Source: Flavobacterium johnsoniae (GTDB taxonomy: Bacteria; Bacteroidota; Bacteroidia; Flavobacteriales; Flavobacteriaceae). Taken from it: 64,000 nucleotides of DNA. The stretch is taken from positions 434,001 through 498,000 of the forward strand of contig NZ_MLFK01000005.1 in assembly GCF_001879205.1 (NCBI RefSeq). Direction: 5' to 3'. The position numbers and the translations under genes are program-made. Shown piece after piece: positions 34,429 through 42,217 of this stretch. How positions within the stretch are numbered: position 1 is the stretch's first letter; every line of letters begins with the position of its first letter. Under the pieces are notes generated by a model that was not told the DNA's origin, ran no database searches, and saw nothing but the letters and a program-made list of their open reading frames with translations.

Positions 34429-35496
34429 ATGAAGAAAACTATTATAACAATCGTAGTCATAATCGCAGCGCTGGGTGTGATTGGATATGTCTTAAATAAT
34501 AATAAGAAAGAAAACAAGGCAAAAACAGATATCGTTGCCGAAAAAAATGCAGCAGTTTCAGTAAAAGTTTCTGATGTAAAAACAGAAGAAGTTTCATTAG
34601 ATTTCGTTGCAAACGGAAACTTTCAGCCTATTCAGGAATTGACTTTCTCTGCAGAAAAATCTGGAAAAGTAATCAGTGTTTTAGCTAAAGAAGGTGACTA
34701 TGTAAGAGTAGGTCAGACGTTGCTAACAATGAGAGGCGATGCCATTAATGTAAGTGCTCAACAAGCTCAGGCTGCTTATCAAAATGCAAAATCAGATTAC
34801 AGCAGATACGAGAATGCTTTTAAAACAGGCGGTGTTACAAAACAACAATTGGATCAGGCAAAACTAGCTTTAACAAATGCTGAATCTAACCTGAAACAAG
34901 CTAACATTAATGTTGGCGACACTAAAGTAAAAGCGCCAATCAATGGTTTTATCAATAAAAAATATATTGAGCCAGGATCAATTTTAGCAGGAATGCCGGC
35001 AACTGCATTATTTGATATCGTAAACGTTTCTAAGTTAAAATTAGTAGTTACAGTAAATGAAAATCAGGTTGCCAGTTTAAAAGTGGGTAATACTATTAAT
35101 GTAACGGCTAGTGTTTATCCTGATAAATCTTTTTCAGGAAAAATCACTTTCATTGCTTCAAAAGCTGATGCATCTTTAAATTTTCCGGTTGAAATTGAAA
35201 TCACAAATAATGCTAACAACGACCTAAAAGCAGGTATGTACGGAACTGCAAACTTTGCATCAAACCAACAAAAACAACACTTAATGGTTGTACCTAGAAA
35301 TGCATTCGTAGGAAGTGTAAGCAGTAACGAAATCTTTGTTGCTGAAAATGGAGTTGCAAAATTAAGAAAAGTAACTGCAGGAAGAATTTTGGGTGATAAA
35401 GTTGAAGTTATCAAAGGATTATCTGATGGAGAAAAAGTAATTGTTACAGGTCAGATTAACTTACAAGACGGAAATACAATAGAAATTATTAAGTAA
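34429..35496 (+). CDS. RND efflux periplasmic adaptor (membrane fusion protein)
   Basis: This adaptor of 355 residues has an N-terminal membrane anchor (TIITIVVIIAALGVIGYVL), a lipoyl-like half domain (GKVISVLAKEGDYVRVGQTL), a short helical hairpin (about 100-150), the second half (KAPINGFINKKYIEPGSIL) and beta-barrel and membrane-proximal domains ending in GQINLQDGNTIEI. It couples the inner-membrane pump to the TolC protein. It lies between them, with 139 bases to the pump gene. Confidence 0.92.
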   Translation: MKKTIITIVVIIAALGVIGYVLNNNKKENKAKTDIVAEKNAAVSVKVSDVKTEEVSLDFVANGNFQPIQELTFSAEKSGKVISVLAKEGDYVRVGQTLLTMRGDAINVSAQQAQAAYQNAKSDYSRYENAFKTGGVTKQQLDQAKLALTNAESNLKQANINVGDTKVKAPINGFINKKYIEPGSILAGMPATALFDIVNVSKLKLVVTVNENQVASLKVGNTINVTASVYPDKSFSGKITFIASKADASLNFPVEIEITNNANNDLKAGMYGTANFASNQQKQHLMVVPRNAFVGSVSSNEIFVAENGVAKLRKVTAGRILGDKVEVIKGLSDGEKVIVTGQINLQDGNTIEIIK

Positions 35497-35536
35497 GCTT
35501 TAAGCGATAAGCTATAGGCAATAAGCAATTCAAAAA

Positions 35537-35647
35537 CTTAAAGCATACAGCCTAAAGCATATAGCACTTAAAAAATATGAAATTAAACCTTAAAGCTTAA
35601 AGCCTACAGCCTAAAGCCTATAGCATTAAAAAAATATGAAATTAGCC
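35537..35647 (+). repeat. 59-bp tandem duplication spanning the pump gene start
   Basis: Two copies of the unit start CTTAAAGC at 35537 and 35596 (period 59) and run through the ribosome-binding region and ATGAAATTA. The first copy therefore contains a decoy start at 35577 that reads only MKLNLKA before a stop; the second contains the true start at 35636. The copies differ at a few positions. Confidence 0.75.
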
Positions 35648-38600
35648 GAAATATCCATAAAACGTCCGTCGTTAGTAATTGTATTGTTTACAATTCTGAC
35701 TCTTGGTGGATTGTTCAGTTACAGCCAGCTAGGCTATGAGCTGATCCCGAAATTTGAACAAAACGTTATTACAATTTCTACTATTTATCCGGGAGCTTCT
35801 CCAAGTGAGGTAGAAAATACCGTGACAAAAAAAATCGAGGATGCGATTGCTTCCTTAGAAAATGTTAAGAAAATTGACTCAAAGTCATACGAAAGTTTAT
35901 CTATCGTTTCGATTACTTTAACATCAAATGCAAAAGTCGATTTTTCTTTAAATGATGCGCAGCGAAAAATAAACGCCATCATTAGTGATTTACCAGACGA
36001 TGCTGAAACGCCTTCGCTAACCAAATTCTCTCTGAGTGATTTACCAATTATGACACTTGGAGCCAACGGTAAAATGGACGAAGCCGCATTTTATGACTTA
36101 ATTGATAAAAAAATTGCGCCTATTTTATCTCGTGTACAAGGGGTCGCTCAGGTAAATATTATTGGTGGTTCGGAGCGTGAAATTCAGGTAAACCTTGACG
36201 CTGTAAAAATGCAGGGTTACGGACTTTCTGTTCCTCAGGTTCAGCAGACTATCTTAAGTTCGAATTTAGATTTCCCAACAGGAAACATCCAGACGCGTAA
36301 CCAAAAAATATTAATTCGTTTAGCAGGTAAATATAGAAGTGTTGACGAATTAAGAAACTTAGTGGTTTCTTCTCAAAACGGAATTCAAATTCGTTTAGGT
36401 GAAATCGCAGATGTTCAGGATACTCAAAAAGTTGCCGAGAAAATATCTCGTGTAGATCAAAAAAGCGCTATTGTTTTACAAATCGTAAAACAATCTGATG
36501 CAAATGCCGTTGCGGTAAGTGAGCAGTTATTAAAAACAATTGCAACGCTTGAAAAAGATTATAAAGCAAATCAGTTAAAACTTGAAGTTGCAAAAGACAG
36601 TACCGTATTTACTCTTGAAGCAGCAGACTCTGTGGTTCACGATTTATTAATTGCGGTAGTTCTGGTAGCATTTGTAATGTTGTTCTTCCTGCATAGTATT
36701 AGAAACTCATTGATTGTAATGGTTTCGATTCCGGCATCGTTAATTGCAACATTTATTGGTATCTATTTAATGGGGTACACATTAAACTTAATGAGTTTAC
36801 TTGGTTTATCTCTTGTTGTTGGTATTCTGGTCGATGACGCGATTGTGGTATTGGAAAACATCTACAGGCACATGGAGATGGGTAAGAGCAGAATCCGAGC
36901 GTCTTATGACGGAACGGCTGAAATTGGTGGAACCGTTACTTCGATTACATTGGTAATTGTGGTGGTATTCCTTCCAATCGCGATGAGTTCTGGTTTAGTA
37001 TCTAATATCATTACACAATTCTGTGTTACGGTAATTATTTCAACAATGCTTTCGCTTTTAGCTTCATTTACTATTATTCCTTGGTTATCATCTCGTTTCG
37101 GAAAATTAGAACATATTGAAGGGAAAAATTTATTTGGAAGAATTATTCTTGGTTTTGAAGATTATTTAACACGTTTCACAAACTGGGTTTCTAATTTATT
37201 AACTTGGTGTTTAGATCATTATATCAAAACTTTCATTGTAGTAATTGTATTATTCTTAGTTTCGACAGTAGGATTAATGGGAGGTGGTTTCATTGGAGGG
37301 GAGTTCTTTGCTTCATCTGATAGTGGGGAGTTCCTGGTTCAGATTGAAATGCCTAAAGACGCTTCGTTAGAACAAACGAACTTTATGACTCAAAAAGCTG
37401 AGGCATTCCTTAAAAATCAAGAATACGTTCATAGTCAAATTACTACTGTAGGACAAACGAGTGAAGGATTTGGAGCGTCGCAAGCTACAGCATATAAAGC
37501 TGAGATCGACGTAAAAATGATCGAGCAAAAAGATCGTACAGATGATGCAAATGTTTACGCAGCAAAAATTAAACGTAAACTTGAAAAAGTATTAGTTGGA
37601 GCAAAAGTAAAAACAGTTCCGGTTGGTATCTTAGGTACAGCAGAAGATGCTACATTAGGATTAATCGTAACAGGTCCTTCAACAGAGGCAGCGATGGCTT
37701 TTGCTAAAAAAGCGGAAGCAGAATTACGTACAATTCCAGGAACAACAGAGATTAAATTAACAGTTGAAGACGGAAATCCTGAAATTAATGTAAAAGTTGA
37801 CCGTGATAAAATGGCTGCTCTAGGATTAACACTTCAAACAGTTGGTTTAACGATGCAAACTGCATTTAGTGGAAATACAGACGGTAAATACAGAGCTGGA
37901 GAATACGAATACGATATCAACATTCGATACAATGCATTCGACAGAAAAAGTATTACTGACGTAAGTAACCTTATTTTTGTAAACACAGCCGGACAGCAAA
38001 TTAAATTATCTCAGTTTGCAGACATTACAGAAGGTTCCGGACCTAGCCAGTTAGAGCGTAGAGACAAATCTGCATCGGTAACTGTAAAGGGACAAAACGT
38101 TGGGGTTCCATCAGGAACAATCGTTCAGCAATGGCAGGTTAAACTAGATAAGTTAGAGAAACCTGCTGGAGTAAATTATATTTGGGGTGGTGACCAGGAA
38201 AACCAATCAGAAGGATTTGGTACTCTGGGAATCGCTTTACTTGCCGCTATTATTTTGGTTTACCTTGTAATGGTGAGTTTGTATGACAGTTTCGTTCACC
38301 CGTTTGTTGTATTATTTGCTATCCCGCTTTCGTTTATTGGAGCGATGCTGGCTCTGGCCTTAACAAACAACTCATTAAATATCTTTACAATCTTAGGTAT
38401 TATTATGTTGATTGGTCTGGTGTGTAAGAATGCGATCATGCTTGTCGATTATACGAACCAAAGAAGAGCAGCAGGAGAATCGATTAGAACGGCATTAATT
38501 CAGGCAAACCACGCTCGTTTACGTCCGATCCTGATGACTACAATTGCGATGGTATTTGGTATGTTCCCTATTGCGTTAGCATCTGGAGCTGGAGCTGAAT

Positions 38601-38812
38601 GGAAAAACGGTTTGGCATGGGTAATTATCGGAGGATTAATTTCTTCTTTATTCCTAACCTTAATTGTGGTTCCTGTAATTTATAATATCATGGAGAAAAT
38701 TATTCATAAATTCTCGAAAGGAGAAAAAATCGATTACGAGGCTGAAATGGTTGCTGATTATGAGCATACAGAATTAAGCGAAGACGGTTTTAATCCGAAA
38801 CATACTCATTAA
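35636..38812 (+). CDS. RND-family efflux transporter permease (AcrB/CusA-like)
   Basis: This inner-membrane proton-driven pump of 1058 residues has the RND layout: a TM helix at the start (PSLVIVLFTILTLGGLFS), a large periplasmic loop, six helices in the middle (for example VVGILVDDAIVVLENIYRHM, the site of the proton-relay aspartates), a second loop, and six final helices (IIMLIGLVCKNAIMLVDYTN). It resembles the HAE-1/drug type rather than heavy-metal pumps, but the substrate cannot be deduced. It is the last gene of the tetR-tolC-adaptor-pump set; the start lies in a tandem duplication. Confidence 0.93.
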   Translation: MKLAEISIKRPSLVIVLFTILTLGGLFSYSQLGYELIPKFEQNVITISTIYPGASPSEVENTVTKKIEDAIASLENVKKIDSKSYESLSIVSITLTSNAKVDFSLNDAQRKINAIISDLPDDAETPSLTKFSLSDLPIMTLGANGKMDEAAFYDLIDKKIAPILSRVQGVAQVNIIGGSEREIQVNLDAVKMQGYGLSVPQVQQTILSSNLDFPTGNIQTRNQKILIRLAGKYRSVDELRNLVVSSQNGIQIRLGEIADVQDTQKVAEKISRVDQKSAIVLQIVKQSDANAVAVSEQLLKTIATLEKDYKANQLKLEVAKDSTVFTLEAADSVVHDLLIAVVLVAFVMLFFLHSIRNSLIVMVSIPASLIATFIGIYLMGYTLNLMSLLGLSLVVGILVDDAIVVLENIYRHMEMGKSRIRASYDGTAEIGGTVTSITLVIVVVFLPIAMSSGLVSNIITQFCVTVIISTMLSLLASFTIIPWLSSRFGKLEHIEGKNLFGRIILGFEDYLTRFTNWVSNLLTWCLDHYIKTFIVVIVLFLVSTVGLMGGGFIGGEFFASSDSGEFLVQIEMPKDASLEQTNFMTQKAEAFLKNQEYVHSQITTVGQTSEGFGASQATAYKAEIDVKMIEQKDRTDDANVYAAKIKRKLEKVLVGAKVKTVPVGILGTAEDATLGLIVTGPSTEAAMAFAKKAEAELRTIPGTTEIKLTVEDGNPEINVKVDRDKMAALGLTLQTVGLTMQTAFSGNTDGKYRAGEYEYDINIRYNAFDRKSITDVSNLIFVNTAGQQIKLSQFADITEGSGPSQLERRDKSASVTVKGQNVGVPSGTIVQQWQVKLDKLEKPAGVNYIWGGDQENQSEGFGTLGIALLAAIILVYLVMVSLYDSFVHPFVVLFAIPLSFIGAMLALALTNNSLNIFTILGIIMLIGLVCKNAIMLVDYTNQRRAAGESIRTALIQANHARLRPILMTTIAMVFGMFPIALASGAGAEWKNGLAWVIIGGLISSLFLTLIVVPVIYNIMEKIIHKFSKGEKIDYEAEMVADYEHTELSEDGFNPKHTH

Positions 38813-38874
38813 GATTTAAATCTTAATATTGAAATTGCTTCGCCTGTTCGCTATCGCTCGGGTCCAAATTCCAA

Positions 38875-38889
38875 TCCTGAACTTCAGGA
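38875..38889. repeat. Palindrome TCCTGAACTTCAGGA
   Basis: A perfect 15-base palindrome after the pump gene, related to the TCCCGAAGCTTCGGGA family elsewhere in the window. Just before it lies the interspersed word GCTTCGCCTGTTCGCTATCG (38837-38856). Confidence 0.6.
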
Positions 38890-38904
38890 GAAATTGGTAA
38901 AAGT

Positions 38905-38943
38905 AAAAATCCCAAATTCCTTAATTGGAGTTTGGGATTTTTT
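38905..38943. terminator. Terminator between the pump operon and the SprB-repeat gene
   Basis: AAAATCCCAAATTCC and GGAGTTTGGGATTTT pair with one mismatch around a 6-base loop, with A runs before and T runs after. It can serve both convergent transcripts. Confidence 0.75.
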
Positions 38944-38984
38944 ATGTTTTGGAATTTGGATTTCTGTATTGAAATTTAATTCCG

Positions 38985-41645
38985 TTATTTTTTCACAATC
39001 TTAATTGTTTTGGTTTTTCCTTCTGATTTTACTTTTAAGAAATAAAAGCCTGAAGCAATATTCGATAAATCAATTTCAGATTGTGTATTGTTTATTTTTT
39101 TACTTAAAATAGATTTCCCCGAAACAGAAATTATTTCAATATCCTCAATAGTTGAAGAATTGCTGATATTCAATACATGCTGAATCGGATTGGGATAATA
39201 TCTAAAATTAGGCAGCACAAAATCTTCCGTAGAAAGAGAGACGTTTACTTTGGCCGTAACCGCAAGACGTTCTTTGCTTTCAATTCCGTTTATGGTTTGT
39301 GAGGCATAATACGTAGTTCCGTCAACTAAAACGGTTGTTAAAGGTAAGGTAGTTTCGGCAGTTTTACGTGATTTTCCAGATGTGGAGTTTGGAGAACTGT
39401 ACCATTTTATATTTTGACCTTCAAGAACAAGATCACCTAAAGTCTGTCCTGGTGTGAATTCTATATTTAAAATGCTTTTTCCATTAATTAAGGGAGATGG
39501 TGGATTTACAGTGAAATAAACTAAATTAAAGCATCCATTCTCATCTATTACATAAGCTTCGTGATCTCCAAAACTTACATTTGTAAAAATATTACTGGAT
39601 TGTCGATTTCCAAAGTACTCTATTGAATATAAATATTTACCACTTCCACCCGTTGCATTAATAGTAACTGTTTGATTGTCTACATTGACTGTTGAATGCA
39701 AAATTGCAGGTTCTGCAACAAACATCTGTAAAGATACTAAACATGCATTTGCATCTTGAACTTCTGCATTATAAACTCCCGCAGGTAAATTATTAAATAT
39801 ATTTGAATTTTGTGGAGCAGCTATTGGTATGCCTGAAGCATTTCTCAAAGAATAAGTAAATGGGAATTTTCCTCCATGGGTATTTATCTCAATAGAACCG
39901 TCAGCTGATCCATAGCAGGTTGCCTGTTTTGAAATTGCACTTATTGCTAAAGGATTAAAAGAGATAATTGTAACTACATCTGTTGTTAAACAACCATTAT
40001 TATCTTTTGTGGTAATGGTGTGATTACCAGGGACTAAATTAGTAAATACATTGTTTGTCCCAAAAGCCTGACCATTTAATGAATATTGATAAGGGAGTTT
40101 TCCGCTGGTTCCCTGAACGGTAACAGACCCTTTTTCATTTATACAAGAAATTTGAGTTACCGTAACAATAGATGGACTTTGCACATATTGATTAACAGTT
40201 ATGGATTTAAAAGAAACACAGCCATTTTGATCTTTAACGTATATGGAATGAGTACCAGGAATGATACCAGGAAAAGTAGTATTGTCTGAATAAGTAATGC
40301 CATCAATAGAATATTTGTAAGGCACTAAGCCTCCAGAAGCCGTGGCTGTTATAGTGGCATTGCTCACACAGTCAACAAATTTAGCGACTGATGCTTCAAC
40401 TTTTAATTGTTCAGGTTCAGTTATTGTAAAACTTAATGGGTTTGATATACAGCTAAAGCCATCCTTAACAGTAGCCGTATAGGTGCCGGCTGCTAAGTTG
40501 TTAAAAGTATTACCAGTCTGAAAATTTACTGAATCCAGAGAATAAAAATATTGACCTTCTCCACCTGTTGCGGATAATTTTACCGATCCATTTTTTGCTC
40601 CCGCACAATTTACATCCTGCAATTCAGAAAGAACTAACATTGGTGGATTTACAGTTGAAACTACTACTGGAATACTAATTTCAGTATTTTGTACATCACG
40701 AACTTTTACAACATAATTTCCTGCCGGTAAATCAAAAAACACATTTGAAGCAGAAAAATTGCTTCCATTGATAGAATAAACATAAGAAGGATTTCCTCCA
40801 ACGGGTGTAACGGTAATCATACCTAAGCGATTACAGGTAGCAGGTGAAACGTTTACCGCAGCAACAAGCGGGGGAGAAATTTTTGCAGTAGGGGCTTGAC
40901 ATATACAGTTGTTAACATCTTTCACAAGTATATGATATGTACCGGGCTGCAGGTTAGGGAAATAGGGGCTCAATTGATAATTTCCATCATTCAAAGAGTA
41001 CCTATATTCTGGTCTTCCTCCTGTGGCATTAACCATAATTGTATTTTGATTCTCAACAGTTGTATTTGCCATCAAAACATTTGGCTGTTCTATTTGTACT
41101 ACATAAGGCTGACTTGGACAACCTAATGCATCTTTTGCTTGAATAGTGTAAACTCCTGCAGATAAGTTTTCTAATTGCAGGTTGCTGCCGGAATTATAAA
41201 CGGTATAAGGGCCATTGTTTACGCTATATGCATAAGGGAGTTTACCTCCGGAGACAGGAACGAATATACGGCCATTGTTCATCCCATAACAGCTAACATC
41301 GGTTTTAAGAGGCAGCGTTATGGTTAACGGTTCATATATTTTTAGATCAAAATAATTGGTAGTAACCGTTCCCTTATTGTCAATTCTGGCATAAATTGTT
41401 TTAGATGGCGCTGAACTATTATATTGCGTTGGCTGTAAAATTAAGTTAGCATTATTATTAGCATCATCCTGACTTAAATGAAAACTAATAGTGGTTTCTG
41501 CCGGATTTAAATTGCCAAGCAAAAGAGAATTATTAACCGTTAAATCAAAGAAATTATCTCCAAAACAATGCTCTATTGTGCCAACCTGGGCATAAAATAG
41601 ATTTGTCGCAAAGAGAAAAAGAAAACAAAGTAGAGTTTTTTTCAT
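38985..41645 (-). CDS. T9SS-exported SprB-repeat surface protein
   Basis: This is an exported protein of 886 residues. A signal peptide (LCFLFLFATNLFYAQ) is followed by about eight tandem repeats of 75-90 residues with the SprB pattern, each ending in an AGxYT-V-KD-GC motif (for example LAAGTYTATVKDGFSC and LQPGTYHILVKDVNNC), and a C-terminal type A sorting domain (YYPNPIQHVLNI, then ASGFYFLKVKSEGKTKTIKI). It would cross the outer membrane by the type IX secretion system and be anchored or released at the surface. SprB in F. johnsoniae is a gliding adhesin with similar repeats, but this protein is much shorter. Whether it acts in adhesion or with the neighbouring protease genes is unknown. 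Confidence 0.88.
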   Translation of the reverse strand: MKKTLLCFLFLFATNLFYAQVGTIEHCFGDNFFDLTVNNSLLLGNLNPAETTISFHLSQDDANNNANLILQPTQYNSSAPSKTIYARIDNKGTVTTNYFDLKIYEPLTITLPLKTDVSCYGMNNGRIFVPVSGGKLPYAYSVNNGPYTVYNSGSNLQLENLSAGVYTIQAKDALGCPSQPYVVQIEQPNVLMANTTVENQNTIMVNATGGRPEYRYSLNDGNYQLSPYFPNLQPGTYHILVKDVNNCICQAPTAKISPPLVAAVNVSPATCNRLGMITVTPVGGNPSYVYSINGSNFSASNVFFDLPAGNYVVKVRDVQNTEISIPVVVSTVNPPMLVLSELQDVNCAGAKNGSVKLSATGGEGQYFYSLDSVNFQTGNTFNNLAAGTYTATVKDGFSCISNPLSFTITEPEQLKVEASVAKFVDCVSNATITATASGGLVPYKYSIDGITYSDNTTFPGIIPGTHSIYVKDQNGCVSFKSITVNQYVQSPSIVTVTQISCINEKGSVTVQGTSGKLPYQYSLNGQAFGTNNVFTNLVPGNHTITTKDNNGCLTTDVVTIISFNPLAISAISKQATCYGSADGSIEINTHGGKFPFTYSLRNASGIPIAAPQNSNIFNNLPAGVYNAEVQDANACLVSLQMFVAEPAILHSTVNVDNQTVTINATGGSGKYLYSIEYFGNRQSSNIFTNVSFGDHEAYVIDENGCFNLVYFTVNPPSPLINGKSILNIEFTPGQTLGDLVLEGQNIKWYSSPNSTSGKSRKTAETTLPLTTVLVDGTTYYASQTINGIESKERLAVTAKVNVSLSTEDFVLPNFRYYPNPIQHVLNISNSSTIEDIEIISVSGKSILSKKINNTQSEIDLSNIASGFYFLKVKSEGKTKTIKIVKK

Positions 41646-41671
41646 ACGTATAGGTTTGTTAATTGGAGTAA

Positions 41672-41679
41672 CAAATATA
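41672..41679 (-). promoter_or_regulatory. -7 promoter element of the SprB-repeat gene
   Basis: On the minus strand it reads TATATTTG, 26 bases before the ATG at 41645. No spaced TTG was seen. Confidence 0.45.
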
Positions 41680-41779
41680 TACGAAAAATAGATTCTTACT
41701 TAAATATAAAAGATTTATTGTTAAATAATTGAAGCTTAAACTGTATTGAATTGGAGTTTTTTTATTGAAATTTTCAGTA

Positions 41780-42217
41780 TTATTTCAAATACAAATAATG
41801 GTTAAAATAGTCAATAATTGCCTTTCCCTGCAATAAAACATCGGCACCAATTATTCCGTGAACAGGTTTAGTTTTAAAGGATTCCAAAGCCTCATTTACA
41901 TGCGAAAGATCAAAAATTACAATGCTGAAATCTTTGTTTTTCCAGCTTCCAAGCTGTAATTTATTTTGAGAAGAAATCTGTGTTGCCATACCGCTTCCGC
42001 CGGCGCCAGATGCTTTTGTTTTTGATTTTTTTGCAGATAATTCAAAACGTTCGATACTTTCAAACCCAATGCAGGTGTTTGAAGCTCCCGTATCTAAAAT
42101 GAAGTTTCCTGAAATACCATTAATCTTGGCTTTTATAGAAAGATGCTGCGTTTTGGTAACTTTAAATTTTATTTTTTTGTAATTCTCTTTTTTGAGAACT
42201 TCGTGAAGATTTTCCAT
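41780..42217 (-). CDS. Retropepsin-like aspartic protease, small
   Basis: This protein of 145 residues has one copy of the retroviral-type aspartic protease signature, FILDTGASNTCIG, with the catalytic aspartate at residue 42, and a matching C-terminal half (PVHGIIGADVLLQGKAIIDY), which carries the conserved hydrophobic-Gly pattern. A single-domain enzyme of this kind would act as a homodimer. There is no signal peptide or membrane segment, so it should be cytoplasmic. Its start overlaps the upstream TPR-CHAT gene by 49 bases, a long overlap that implies coupled translation. The substrate is unknown; the gene pairing is discussed in the findings. Confidence 0.82.
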   Translation of the reverse strand: MENLHEVLKKENYKKIKFKVTKTQHLSIKAKINGISGNFILDTGASNTCIGFESIERFELSAKKSKTKASGAGGSGMATQISSQNKLQLGSWKNKDFSIVIFDLSHVNEALESFKTKPVHGIIGADVLLQGKAIIDYFNHYLYLK

